Assembly: GCA_964392965.1 (NCBI GenBank)
Contig: CAYMSA010000042.1
Span: 1-15,130 of the forward strand
Length of the DNA: 15,130 nucleotides
Source: CAYMSA01 sp964392965
GTDB lineage: Bacteria; Actinomycetota; Coriobacteriia; Anaerosomatales; Anaerosomataceae
Direction: 5' to 3'
The number at the start of each line of letters is the position of its first letter. Position 1 is the first letter of the stretch. The notes under the pieces were generated by a model. It saw only the letters and a program-made list of their open reading frames with translations, searched no databases and was not told where the DNA came from. The translations under genes were made by a program, and so were the position numbers. Positions 7,704 through 14,588 of the stretch are shown piece by piece.

Positions 7704-9617
7704 ATGAAACGGTGGCTGGTCATCCTCGCAGTAGCCCTGGCGCTCGCGCTGCCTATCTTCGCCTACGGGCAGACGGCCGCCGCGCCAGCGGCATCACAGC
7801 TGGGCGTCACCGTGACGGATATCGCCACGTATCCGGACGTGACGCTCTCCGTGACGGTCCCGGCCGAGATGCTCGCCGGCTCCACCGCCACCCCCAGTTT
7901 CACGATCGCCGAGAACGGCGTGCCGCTCGAGGTGAAGGGCATCGAGGCCGAGTCGGCCAACCGGGTGGCGCAGGATGTCATCCTCGTGATCGACACGAGC
8001 GGCAGCATGCGCGGCGACGCGATCGCCAACGCGCAGGCCGCCGCGCGTGGTTTCCTCGACGAGCTCTCTCCGGAAGACCGAGTGGCGCTCGTGAGCTTCG
8101 CGTTCCAGCCCAAGACGGTCTCCTCCTTCACCAACGACCGCGCTGCGCTTGTTGCGGCGATCGACGGTCTTGCGGCCTCGGGCGAGACCGCCATGAACGA
8201 CGCGCTCGTCACGGCCGCGGCGCTCGCCGAGCGCAGCAACCGCCAGGTGACGATCGTGCTCCTCTCCGACGGTGGGGACACCGTGAGCGTGAACTCCTTC
8301 GACAACGCGGTGGCCGCTATCAAGGCCGCGGGTACGCCGGTCTTCGCGGTGGCGCTACAGTCGAGCGAGTGGGACCCGGCGCGGCTCCAGACGCTCGCGT
8401 CCACCTCCGGCGGCCGCTACCTCGCCACGGCGAACTCGGCCGAGCTCACGGCGCTCTACCAGGGCATCGCCCAGGAGCTCACGAGCCGCTACCTGGTGAC
8501 GGTCACGAGCCTCGGCCCCAACACGATGGACCTCGACCTGGACGTGACCGCCACGCTCGGCGATAAGACGGCGAGCGGTTCGGTCGTGGCCGAGAATCCG
8601 CTCTATGGCGCCATCGATCCGGACGCACCGGCGCCGGTGGTGGCCGGTCAACCGGCGATCTGGCGCTCGAGTCTCGCGGTCGGCCTCCTCGGCCTGGCCG
8701 TCGTGGGCTTCATCGCCGCCATCGGCCTGATGTTCGTCAAGCCCAAGGCGGCGCTCGAGCAGCTCGAGTTCTACGATCAGGGCGTGGGGGATGCCGGTAA
8801 CGGCCGCTCGTCCTCGCGCAGCCTGCAGGGCAAGATGGTCGACGCGGTCGGCTACGTGGCGGGGAAGAGCGGTTTTGCCAAGGCGCTCCACGCCAAGCTC
8901 GAGCAGGCCGGCATGCCGCTTCGACCCAACGAGTACATCTACATGCACGTGCTCGGCGTCATCGTCCTCGGAATACTGGCAGCGGTGCTGTCGCAATCGT
9001 TTGCAGTGGCGATGATCGTCGTCCTCCTCGCCGTGGTCATACCGCTCGCGCTTCTGGAGAATGCTATCCAGAAGCGACGCATGAAGTTCGAGGAGCAGCT
9101 GCCCGAGGTCCTCAACCTGCTGGCAGGCTCGCTTCGTGCCGGCTGGGGCCTCCTGCAGTCCGTCTCGCTCGTGGTGGAGCAGATGGGTTCGCCCGCCGCC
9201 GAGGAGTTCCGGCGCGTGGAGACCGAGGCCCGGCTGGGTCTTTCCGTGGAGGAGGCGCTCGAGAACATGGCGGAGCGCCTCAAGAGCGAGGACTTCCGCT
9301 GGACGGTCACGGCCATCAGCATCCAGCGTGAGGTGGGCGGCAACCTGGCCGAGGTGCTCGACATCGTGGCCAACACGATGCGCGAACGTGCCGAGGTGCG
9401 GCGCCACATCAGGTCGCTCACCGCCGAGGGTCGCCTCTCGGGCATCGTCCTCATGGTCCTGCCGTTCTTCGAGCTGATCGTGCTCTCGCTCGCTAACCCG
9501 GGCTACATGGGGACGCTCTTCGTGCACCCCTTCGGCTGGTTGCTCGCCATCATGGGTGTGGTGTTGCTCATCATCGGTGGCATCTGGCTCCGGCGCGCGA
9601 TAGCAGTGGAGGTGTAG
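7704..9617 (+). CDS. tadB: Secreted VWA domain fused to TadB platform protein
   Basis: Predicted 637-aa two-part protein. A signal peptide (about 1-22, ending near AYGQ) leads to a beta-rich segment, then a von Willebrand A domain at about 90-260. Its MIDAS metal site looks complete: DTSGSM (Asp97, Ser99, Ser101), Thr162 in GETAMND, and Asp189 in LLSDGGD. After another beta segment, a membrane helix (about 323-344) crosses to the cytoplasm. The remainder is a TadB/T2SSF platform: two helices (about 413-452), a cytoplasmic helical domain (EEQLPEVLNLLAGSLRAG, QREVGGNLAEVLDIVA) and two last helices (580-597, 611-628). Ordinary TadB is about 300 aa, so the N-terminal half is an addition. The VWA part would be extracytoplasmic and could bind a ligand or pilus subunit; that role is inference. 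The start lies 4 bases after the cpaF stop. Confidence 0.93.
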   Translation: MKRWLVILAVALALALPIFAYGQTAAAPAASQLGVTVTDIATYPDVTLSVTVPAEMLAGSTATPSFTIAENGVPLEVKGIEAESANRVAQDVILVIDTSGSMRGDAIANAQAAARGFLDELSPEDRVALVSFAFQPKTVSSFTNDRAALVAAIDGLAASGETAMNDALVTAAALAERSNRQVTIVLLSDGGDTVSVNSFDNAVAAIKAAGTPVFAVALQSSEWDPARLQTLASTSGGRYLATANSAELTALYQGIAQELTSRYLVTVTSLGPNTMDLDLDVTATLGDKTASGSVVAENPLYGAIDPDAPAPVVAGQPAIWRSSLAVGLLGLAVVGFIAAIGLMFVKPKAALEQLEFYDQGVGDAGNGRSSSRSLQGKMVDAVGYVAGKSGFAKALHAKLEQAGMPLRPNEYIYMHVLGVIVLGILAAVLSQSFAVAMIVVLLAVVIPLALLENAIQKRRMKFEEQLPEVLNLLAGSLRAGWGLLQSVSLVVEQMGSPAAEEFRRVETEARLGLSVEEALENMAERLKSEDFRWTVTAISIQREVGGNLAEVLDIVANTMRERAEVRRHIRSLTAEGRLSGIVLMVLPFFELIVLSLANPGYMGTLFVHPFGWLLAIMGVVLLIIGGIWLRRAIAVEV

Positions 9618-9619
9618 GG

Positions 9620-10549
9620 ATGACGTACATCATTGCCCTGCTGGTGTTCCTCGCGGTAGCGCTCCTCGCCGTCTCGGTCTTGAGCTTCCTCGCTCCCGAG
9701 GAGCGGCGCGTGAGCAAGCGCCTTGCGGGTCTGAGCACGTACGAGACGCAGCAGGCCATGCAGGCCGAGCCGTTGCTGCAGCCGTTCCGCCAGCGCGTGA
9801 TCTCGCCCACCGCCAAGGGCCTTGCCGACTTCGTTCGCCACATCAGCCCCGTCTCATACATCGACGGGCTCCGCACGCGGCTCGTCCACGCGGGTCATCC
9901 ACGCGGCCTGCATGTGGAAGGCCTGCTCGCGATCAAGATCATCCTCACGGTCGTCCTCGGCGTGTTCGTCTTCGTCGTGTCGCTCTTCGGTGGACGTCCG
10001 GTGGGCTCGGCCCTCCTGCTCGGCATCATCTTCGCGGTCATCGGCTTCATGCTGCCGGACGTGTGGCTCTCGAGTAAGGTGTCCGCCCGTAAGCAGGAGA
10101 TCCGCCGCGCACTGCCGGACATGCTCGACATGCTCACCATCAGCGTGGAGGCTGGCCTCGGCTTCGATGGCGCGGTCGCCAAGCTCGTATCAAACAGCAA
10201 GGGCCCGCTCGCGAGGGAGTTCGCGCGCATGCTGCAGGATGTACAGGCCGGCATCCCGCGGCAGGAGGCGCTCAAGAACCTCTCCAGTCGTTGTGACGTG
10301 CCCGAGGTGGCCACGTTCGTGACTTCGATGGTGCAGGCCGACGTCTTCGGCATCAGCGTGGCCAAGGTGCTGCGCACGCAGGCGCGCGAGATGCGTGTGA
10401 AGCGCCGTCAGAGTGCCGAGGAGTCCGCCCAGAAGGCGCCGGTCAAGATGGTCTTCCCGCTGATCCTCTGCATTCTGCCGGCCACACTCATCGTCATCCT
10501 CGGCCCGGCTATCGTACGCATCGGCATAGCGTTTGGCATCATCGGCTAG
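9620..10549 (+). CDS. tadC: TadC inner-membrane platform protein (T2SSF family)
   Basis: Predicted 309-aa TadC, the second platform protein that pairs with TadB in the Tad assembly machine. There is an N-terminal membrane helix (about 3-24), a cytoplasmic linker, two central helices (about 103-147) and the T2SSF helical domain with RRALPDMLDMLTISVEAGLG, followed by EFARMLQDVQAGIPRQEALKNL and FVTSMVQADVFGISVAKVLR. The C-terminal hydrophobic stretch is MVFPLILCILPATLIVILGP. This pattern is diagnostic for TadC. A good RBS, GGAGGT (9608-9613), lies 6 bases before ATG, inside the end of the preceding gene. It is the last gene of the operon: a strong terminator follows 9 bases after the stop. Confidence 0.95.
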   Translation: MTYIIALLVFLAVALLAVSVLSFLAPEERRVSKRLAGLSTYETQQAMQAEPLLQPFRQRVISPTAKGLADFVRHISPVSYIDGLRTRLVHAGHPRGLHVEGLLAIKIILTVVLGVFVFVVSLFGGRPVGSALLLGIIFAVIGFMLPDVWLSSKVSARKQEIRRALPDMLDMLTISVEAGLGFDGAVAKLVSNSKGPLAREFARMLQDVQAGIPRQEALKNLSSRCDVPEVATFVTSMVQADVFGISVAKVLRTQAREMRVKRRQSAEESAQKAPVKMVFPLILCILPATLIVILGPAIVRIGIAFGIIG

Positions 10550-10702
10550 CTACTGAGCGCTCCCGCTTCCCGCGGCCGGGCCAGCGCCCGGCGGGGACGG
10601 GAGCGTTTTGTCTCCCGAGCGGGCCGCCGCCACCGCATCGAGCAGGACCCACAGCAGCAGCATCGCCGCGATGAAGCGCCCGATTCCCATGCCCACGAAG
10701 AA
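10550..10702 (-). pseudogene. Possible 3' remnant of a membrane-protein gene, convergent with tadC
   Basis: On the minus strand a frame runs from about 10702 to a TAG at 10552-10550, directly abutting the tadC stop. It reads FFVGMGIGRFIAAMLLLWVLL, then DAVAAARSGDK and a Pro/Gly/Ala/Ser tail. Codons end almost always in G or C, as in the neighbouring real genes, and the sequence looks like a last membrane helix plus a tail. No Shine-Dalgarno precedes ATG 10690 or GTG 10696, and the frame is closed upstream at about 10717. I read it as the end of a gene whose 5' part is missing. The tail overlaps the terminator hairpin, which by itself would encode such residues, so chance is not excluded. Family not recognised. 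Confidence 0.35.
10558..10609 (+). terminator. Intrinsic terminator of the Tad operon
   Basis: CGCTCCCG (10558-10565) pairs with CGGGAGCG (10598-10605). Inside it TCCC pairs with GGGGA, and the top stem is GCCGGGC/GCCCGGC around a CAGC loop. TTTT follows directly (10606-10609). The hairpin starts 9 bases after the tadC stop, a textbook position for ending the Tad transcript. There is no T-run on the other strand, so it should act mainly in the plus direction. Confidence 0.88.
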
Positions 10703-10977
10703 TGCAGGGGCAGGTCATCGTGCTGCACCCGCCGCGATTTCCGTGTTTGCGCTGTCTCCTGCCCGAGCTCCCCGACGCGAGCGACGAGACGTCGGCCATT
10801 GTCGGTGCGGCATCCGGTCTCGTTGGAAGCGTGCAGGCGCTTGAGGCCGTCAAGTACCTCGTCGGCATGGACACGGCACTCGCGGGTACGCTTCTGCTCA
10901 TCGACGCGCAAGAGATGCGTTTCCAGTCTGTCGACATCCGTCGGCGACCCTCGTGTCCGGAGTGTGGGCTCCTCTGA
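10702..10977 (+). pseudogene. C-terminal fragment of a MoeB/ThiF/HesA-type E1-like enzyme
   Basis: The 91-residue frame matches only the last third of the MoeB/ThiF/HesA adenylyltransferase family. GQVIVLHPPRFPCLRCLLPE is followed by GLVGSVQALEAVKYLVG, then LLLIDAQEMRFQSVDIRRRP and SCPECG. The two CxxC pairs (Cys15/18 and Cys85/88) are the structural zinc site. The ATP-binding Rossmann part, with its GxGxxG and catalytic Arg/Asp residues, is absent: upstream in this frame there is a stop at 10672 and nothing family-like in any plus frame. ATG 10702 has no clear RBS. Third codon positions are less G/C-biased than in nearby genes (ATT, GGT, CTT, TGT and CGT occur). It is either a decayed remnant, a misassembly, or a stand-alone zinc domain (least likely). 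Confidence 0.75.
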
Positions 10978-11047
10978 ATCGCCCGAATCATGTGGATACG
11001 TCCATGGATGCTGGTGGTAGATGGGCGCACTTCGGCCGTCGAGCGAC

Positions 11048-11053
11048 TAGAAT
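11048..11053 (+). promoter_or_regulatory. Possible -10 element for folE
   Basis: TAGAAT at 11048-11053 is close to the -10 consensus and sits 35 bases before the folE start. I find no good -35 hexamer at the standard spacing. A promoter is expected here, because the preceding frame is a fragment and folE opens the cofactor gene run. Confidence 0.35.
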
Positions 11054-11088
11054 CGACAGTGCAACCACCGATGAGGGGAGGCCCGCGG

Positions 11089-11655
11089 ATGGACCGTGAG
11101 CTGATAGAACGAGGCGTACGCATGATCCTCGAGGGCGTGGGCGAGGACCCGCTGCGTGAGGGGCTGATCGAGACCCCCCGCCGCGTAGCCGACATGTACG
11201 TCGAGATCTTCGCCGGGCTCACCCAGGACGCTGCCGAGCACTTCGCCGTCTCCTTCAACGAGGGTCATCAGGAGATGGTGCTCGTGCGCGACATCCCGCT
11301 CTACTCGATGTGCGAGCATCACTTGCTGCCGTTCATCGGCAGCGCACACGTGGCCTACATCCCCAACAAGGACGGCAGCATCTGCGGCCTCTCCAAGATC
11401 GCGCGGCTCGTGGACGTCTTCGCCCGTCGGCCCCAGGTGCAGGAGCGGCTCACGTCGCAGATCGCCGACACGCTCGTCGAGCAGCTGGACCCGCAGGGCG
11501 TGCTCGTCGTCATCGAGGCCGAGCACCTCTGCATGTCGATGCGCGGCGTGAAGAAGCCCGGCACGGTCACCACCACCTCGGCGGTGCGCGGCATCTTCGT
11601 CCGCAACGTGGCAACGCGCGCCGAGGCGATGAGTCTCATCCACGGGACGCGCTAG
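11089..11655 (+). CDS. folE: GTP cyclohydrolase I
   Basis: FolE converts GTP to 7,8-dihydroneopterin triphosphate, the first step of tetrahydrofolate synthesis; it is a cytoplasmic, zinc-dependent homodecamer in the family. The 188-aa product has the zinc ligands Cys75 and His78 in SMCEHHLLPF and Cys148 in EAEHLCMSMRG, with catalytic His77. N-terminal features DPLREGLIETPRRVADMY and the C-terminal SAVRGIF are also typical. ATG 11089 is chosen because GGGGAGG (11075-11081) lies 7 bases upstream; the frame is open further upstream but shows no homology there. folP starts 1 base after the stop, so the two are translationally close. Confidence 0.97.
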   Translation: MDRELIERGVRMILEGVGEDPLREGLIETPRRVADMYVEIFAGLTQDAAEHFAVSFNEGHQEMVLVRDIPLYSMCEHHLLPFIGSAHVAYIPNKDGSICGLSKIARLVDVFARRPQVQERLTSQIADTLVEQLDPQGVLVVIEAEHLCMSMRGVKKPGTVTTTSAVRGIFVRNVATRAEAMSLIHGTR

Positions 11656-11656
11656 C

Positions 11657-11763
11657 GTGAGCGCCGGGCCCGAGGACGAACGCGGGAGGCCGAAGCTCTG
11701 GCGGTGCGGCCGCTTCACGCTCGCGCTCGAGCGGCCGCTCGTGATGGGCATCCTGAACGTCAC
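11657..11763 (+). CDS. folP: Dihydropteroate synthase, N-terminal part (runs into gap)
   Basis: The frame from GTG 11657 ends in RPLVMGILNVT right at the N run; MGILNVTPDSF is the signature with which dihydropteroate synthase begins. FolP joins p-aminobenzoate to the pterin pyrophosphate and is the sulfonamide target. Only about 36 residues are visible and the catalytic barrel is hidden. A full FolP is about 270 aa, so the 100-N gap cannot be its true size: roughly 0.7 kb should be missing if the gene is intact. The start follows folE by 1 base and has no strong RBS, suggesting coupled translation. Position between folE and folK supports the call. Confidence 0.85.
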
Positions 11764-11863
11764 NNNNNNNNNNNNNNNNNNNNNNNNNNNNNNNNNNNNN
11801 NNNNNNNNNNNNNNNNNNNNNNNNNNNNNNNNNNNNNNNNNNNNNNNNNNNNNNNNNNNNNNN
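11764..11863. other. Scaffold gap (100 N)
   Basis: Exactly 100 unspecified bases, a placeholder of unknown true length. It removes most of folP and could also hide a small gene such as folB (dihydroneopterin aldolase), which often sits between folP and folK. Confidence 0.97.
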
Positions 11864-11899
11864 CGCCTGTGGGCGGCGCTCGGGAAGAATCCCACGTAG
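11864..11899 (+). CDS. folP: Last codons of the gene before folK (probably folP)
   Basis: Right of the gap the sequence reads RLWAALGKNPT and a TAG at 11897-11899. It is probably the end of FolP (many end with an ALRxW-type helix) or of a FolB that follows it. Eleven residues are too few to decide. The stop overlaps the RBS of folK. Confidence 0.4.
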   Translation, partial: RLWAALGKNPT

Positions 11900-11904
11900 G
11901 AGGT
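11898..11904 (+). promoter_or_regulatory. Ribosome binding site of folK
   Basis: AGGAGGT, a full Shine-Dalgarno match, lies 7 bases before ATG 11912 and overlaps the stop of the previous gene. It fixes the start against an in-frame GTG at 11903 that lies inside the site. Confidence 0.85.
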
Positions 11905-11911
11905 GGTCGTC

Positions 11912-12754
11912 ATGACGCGTGACGTGCTCGTGGGGCTCGGTAGCAACGTGGGCGACCGGCTGGAGATGCTGCGCAGCGCGCTCGAGGCCATCGAGGAGCT
12001 CGACACCACGCGGGTCATCGCGGTCTCGGCAGCCTACGAGACGGAACCCTGGGGTGTGCCAGACCAGCCGCGCTTTGCCAACGCGGTCGCGCGCATCGAC
12101 ACGGACATCCCGGCCGACCGCCTGCTTGAGGCGCTCCAGGAGATCGAGCGCTCGCTCGGCAGACGGCCCGGTCCGCGCAACGGTCCGCGCCCGATCGACC
12201 TCGACATCCTGCTCTACGGCGACGACGAGTGGGAGACGCCCGAGCTCACGATCCCGCATCCGCGCCTCGCCGAGCGCGAGTTCGTGGTGCGGCCGCTCCT
12301 GAGCATCGCACCGGATGTCACCTGGCCCGACGGCTCGTCCATCACGGACGCATCTGCCACCGAGGGCCGTGTGCTGTCGGCCCTCGGCCCGGTTCCGGGC
12401 TTCGAGCGCATCACGCCGCCCATCGACGGCTGGCCGGAGTCGCAGGGGACGGTCGAAGGCGCTGCGCCGCAAGGCTGGGTGACGGTCTCTTCGGAGCGCT
12501 TCGGCATGGGCAAAGGGGCCGCCTTCGCCGTCGAGCTCCTCTACGACGCGGCACTCCTGGAGGCCGAGGGCATCGCCATCGGCTGGGATCCGATGCCGCC
12601 GGGCGAGGAGTACAGCCCGTGGGCGCTTCCGCGGACGTACCGGCTGCTCGTCGCGCACGCGGATGCCGAGCGGGCGCGGCGGATCCTCGCCGAAGCGCAT
12701 GCGGCAGGCGCGGTCTACGAGCCCGGGGACGACCCGGGCACCGCGGCCGGCTGA
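11912..12754 (+). CDS. folK: HPPK (FolK) with an unusual C-terminal extension
   Basis: FolK transfers pyrophosphate from ATP to 6-hydroxymethyl-7,8-dihydropterin, the step before FolP. The kinase domain (about 1-135) is standard: GLGSNVGDR, AYETEPWG, then RNGPRPIDLDIL with the magnesium-binding Asp96 and Asp98, and IPHPRLAEREFVVRPL. Usual FolK proteins are about 160 aa; this one is 280. After a linker, residues 187-265 form a second module: a beta start GWVTVSSERF, a helix with FAVELLYDAALLEAEGIAI, then TYRLLVAHADAERARRILAEA. That layout resembles the small DUF2007-type 'putative signal-transducing' fold (one helix recognising a sub-150-aa sheet, ending with a V/L-x-V-x-x-x-D-A-E-R-A helix). 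The resemblance is by eye and tentative; the role of the extension is unknown. Confidence 0.93.
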   Translation: MTRDVLVGLGSNVGDRLEMLRSALEAIEELDTTRVIAVSAAYETEPWGVPDQPRFANAVARIDTDIPADRLLEALQEIERSLGRRPGPRNGPRPIDLDILLYGDDEWETPELTIPHPRLAEREFVVRPLLSIAPDVTWPDGSSITDASATEGRVLSALGPVPGFERITPPIDGWPESQGTVEGAAPQGWVTVSSERFGMGKGAAFAVELLYDAALLEAEGIAIGWDPMPPGEEYSPWALPRTYRLLVAHADAERARRILAEAHAAGAVYEPGDDPGTAAG

Positions 12755-12777
12755 CGCGCAAGGAGGCGCGCTCACGG

Positions 12778-12786
12778 TGGTATACT
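12778..12786 (+). promoter_or_regulatory. Extended -10 promoter for panB-panC-nadA
   Basis: TGGTATACT at 12778-12786 is an extended -10 (TGn plus TATACT) in the short gap between folK and panB. No good -35 is seen, which extended -10 promoters can do without. Transcription would start near 12793, giving a leader of about 58 bases. It would let the pantothenate and NAD genes be expressed apart from the folate genes. Confidence 0.55.
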
Positions 12787-12802
12787 CGGCTTCCACCTCG
12801 TG

Positions 12803-12836
12803 CGACGGCCTGGACCCGTTGAGGCCGGGACCGTCG
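12803..12836 (+). promoter_or_regulatory. Leader hairpin before panB
   Basis: In the leader, CGACGG (12803-12808) can pair with CCGTCG (12831-12836), or CGGCCT (12806-12811) can pair with AGGCCG (12821-12826). The two pairings share bases, so they exclude one another. The second ends just before the RBS region (GAAGGAG, 12838-12844). This could be mild regulation or chance in GC-rich DNA. Confidence 0.3.
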
Positions 12837-12850
12837 GGAAGGAGCGCGCC

Positions 12851-13735
12851 ATGAGCGGCACATCGGCAAGCCGGCCTGTCGGCCGGGTCACCACCAGTAC
12901 CCTTCGGGCGATGAAGGCCTCTGGCGACCGCATCGTGATGATCACCGCCTACGACGCGCCGGGCGCCCGCCTCGCGGATGCCGCCGGCGTCGACTCGATA
13001 CTCGTGGGCGACTCACTCGGCATGACGGTTCTCGGATATGACAGCACGCTCACGGTCACGATGGACGACATGGTCCGGGCGACATCCGCCGTCTCCCGCG
13101 GGGCATCCCGGGCGCTCGTCGTGGCGGACATGCCGTTCCTGAGCTGCCACACCGGCATCGATGAGGCCGTGCGCCACGCAGGCCGCCTCATGGCCGAGGG
13201 CGGCGCGCAGGCCGTGAAGATCGAAGGCGGTGTGGGCACCGCGCCGCTCGTCATGCAGCTCGTGGAGGCCGGCATCCCGGTGATGGGTCACGTGGGGCTC
13301 ACGCCGCAGTCGGTGAACGTCTTCGGCGGGTACTCGGTGCAGGGCCGCACGGTCGACGCGGCGCTCGACCTCGTCGAGGACTGCTTCGCATTCGAGGACG
13401 CGGGCGCCTTCGCGGTCGTACTCGAACTCGTCCCGGCCGAGCTCGCCGCGATGGTCTCGGCCGAGCTCACGATCCCCACGATCGGCATCGGTGCCGGCGC
13501 CGGGTGCGACGGACAGGTGCAGGTCTTCCACGACGTACTGGGTCTCGGCACGTTCACGCCCAAGCACGCGCGGCGCTACGCCGAAGTCGGGCAGGCCATC
13601 GAGGCCGCCATCGGCGCGTACGCGGCCGATGTGCGTTCGGCGAGCTTCCCCGCCGAGGCCAACTACTCGCACCTCGATGGTGCGGTGGCCGCAGAGCTCG
13701 AGCGCATCCTCCCACTGCTCGCCGGGGAGGAGTGA
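12851..13735 (+). CDS. panB: Ketopantoate hydroxymethyltransferase
   Basis: PanB adds a hydroxymethyl group from methylene-tetrahydrofolate to 2-oxoisovalerate, making ketopantoate; it is the first committed step to pantothenate and CoA. It links directly to the folate genes upstream. The 294-aa product has the family motifs ITAYDAPGARLAD, LVGDSLGM (metal ligand Asp54), VVADMPFLS (Asp93), AVKIEGG (Glu125), GHVGLTPQSVN and the catalytic Glu192 in VLELVPAEL, then IGIGAGAGCDGQVQV. Length is normal. GGAG (12841-12844) lies 6 bases before ATG 12851. panC starts 1 base after the stop. Confidence 0.97.
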   Translation: MSGTSASRPVGRVTTSTLRAMKASGDRIVMITAYDAPGARLADAAGVDSILVGDSLGMTVLGYDSTLTVTMDDMVRATSAVSRGASRALVVADMPFLSCHTGIDEAVRHAGRLMAEGGAQAVKIEGGVGTAPLVMQLVEAGIPVMGHVGLTPQSVNVFGGYSVQGRTVDAALDLVEDCFAFEDAGAFAVVLELVPAELAAMVSAELTIPTIGIGAGAGCDGQVQVFHDVLGLGTFTPKHARRYAEVGQAIEAAIGAYAADVRSASFPAEANYSHLDGAVAAELERILPLLAGEE

Positions 13736-13736
13736 G

Positions 13737-14588
13737 GTGGAGCGCCTGATCTCCAAGGCCGAGGTCCGGCAGGCCGTCACCGAGGCACGGCGCATGCGGC
13801 AGCGCGTGGCGTTCGTACCCACGATGGGCGCGCTGCACGACGGCCATCTCTCGCTCGTACGTGAGGCGCGGTCCCGTGCGGACTTCATCGTGGTGTCGAT
13901 CTTCGTGAACCCCACGCAGTTCGGCCCCGGCGAGGACTTCGAGGCCTATCCGCGTGACCTGGAGGCCGATCAAGCGCTGCTCGCCGCCGAGGGCGTGGAC
14001 GTCGTGTTCACGCCTACGCCGGAGATCATGTACGCGCCCGATGCGACGATCACCATCGACCCCGGGCCGCTCGGCACGGTGCTTGAGGGCGCCATCCGCC
14101 CCGGCCACTTCTCCGGCGTGTGCACGGTCGTCGCCAAGCTCTTCTCGGTCGTGCAGCCCGACCTCGCGTTCTTCGGCGAGAAGGACTTCCAGCAGCTCGC
14201 CGTCGTCCGCCGGCTCGTGCGCGACCTCGACCTGCCGGTGACGGTCGTCGGCTGCCCCACCGCGCGGGAGGCCGACGGGCTCGCACGATCGAGCCGCAAC
14301 GTCTACCTCTCGGCCGATGAACGCGTGGCGGCCGCCGTACTCTACCGCGCGCTCACAGCGGCGCAGACGCTTGTGGCAGAAGGTGAGCGCGACGCGACGC
14401 TTCTCGCGCAGATGATGCGTGCGACGGTCGCCGCCGAGCCGCTCGCCGCACTCGAGTACGCCGAGGTCGTCGACGCGGGCTCGCTCGCGCCGGTCGTCAC
14501 ACTCGGCCACGCGCCCGCCCGTGCACTCATCGCGGCCCGTGTCGGCGCGACCCGACTCATCGACAACCTGGCTCTGGAGGTGCGTTAG
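13737..14588 (+). CDS. panC: Pantothenate synthetase
   Basis: PanC condenses pantoate with beta-alanine using ATP to make pantothenate. The 283-aa product shows the nucleotidylyltransferase signature PTMGALHDGHLSLV (residues 28-41), VNPTQFGPGEDFEAYPRD, the pantoate-binding FSGVCTVVAKLF, FFGEKDFQQ (146-153) and the KMSKS-like RSSRN (184-188). The GTG start at 13737 is set by the RBS GGGGAGGAG (about 13724-13732) at the end of panB and by the family N-terminus. nadA starts immediately after the stop. panE/ilvC and panD functions are not in the window. Confidence 0.97.
   Translation: MERLISKAEVRQAVTEARRMRQRVAFVPTMGALHDGHLSLVREARSRADFIVVSIFVNPTQFGPGEDFEAYPRDLEADQALLAAEGVDVVFTPTPEIMYAPDATITIDPGPLGTVLEGAIRPGHFSGVCTVVAKLFSVVQPDLAFFGEKDFQQLAVVRRLVRDLDLPVTVVGCPTAREADGLARSSRNVYLSADERVAAAVLYRALTAAQTLVAEGERDATLLAQMMRATVAAEPLAALEYAEVVDAGSLAPVVTLGHAPARALIAARVGATRLIDNLALEVR

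Noticed and set aside
8355..9527. Minus-strand open frame of 390 codons opposite the VWA-TadB gene
   Set aside because: Antisense shadow; rich in His, Arg and Glu, no start signal or homology.
10608..10844. Plus-strand frame of 78 codons between tadC and folE
   Set aside because: Starts in the terminator T-run, has no RBS, and overlaps the better-supported MoeB/ThiF-like fragment in another frame.
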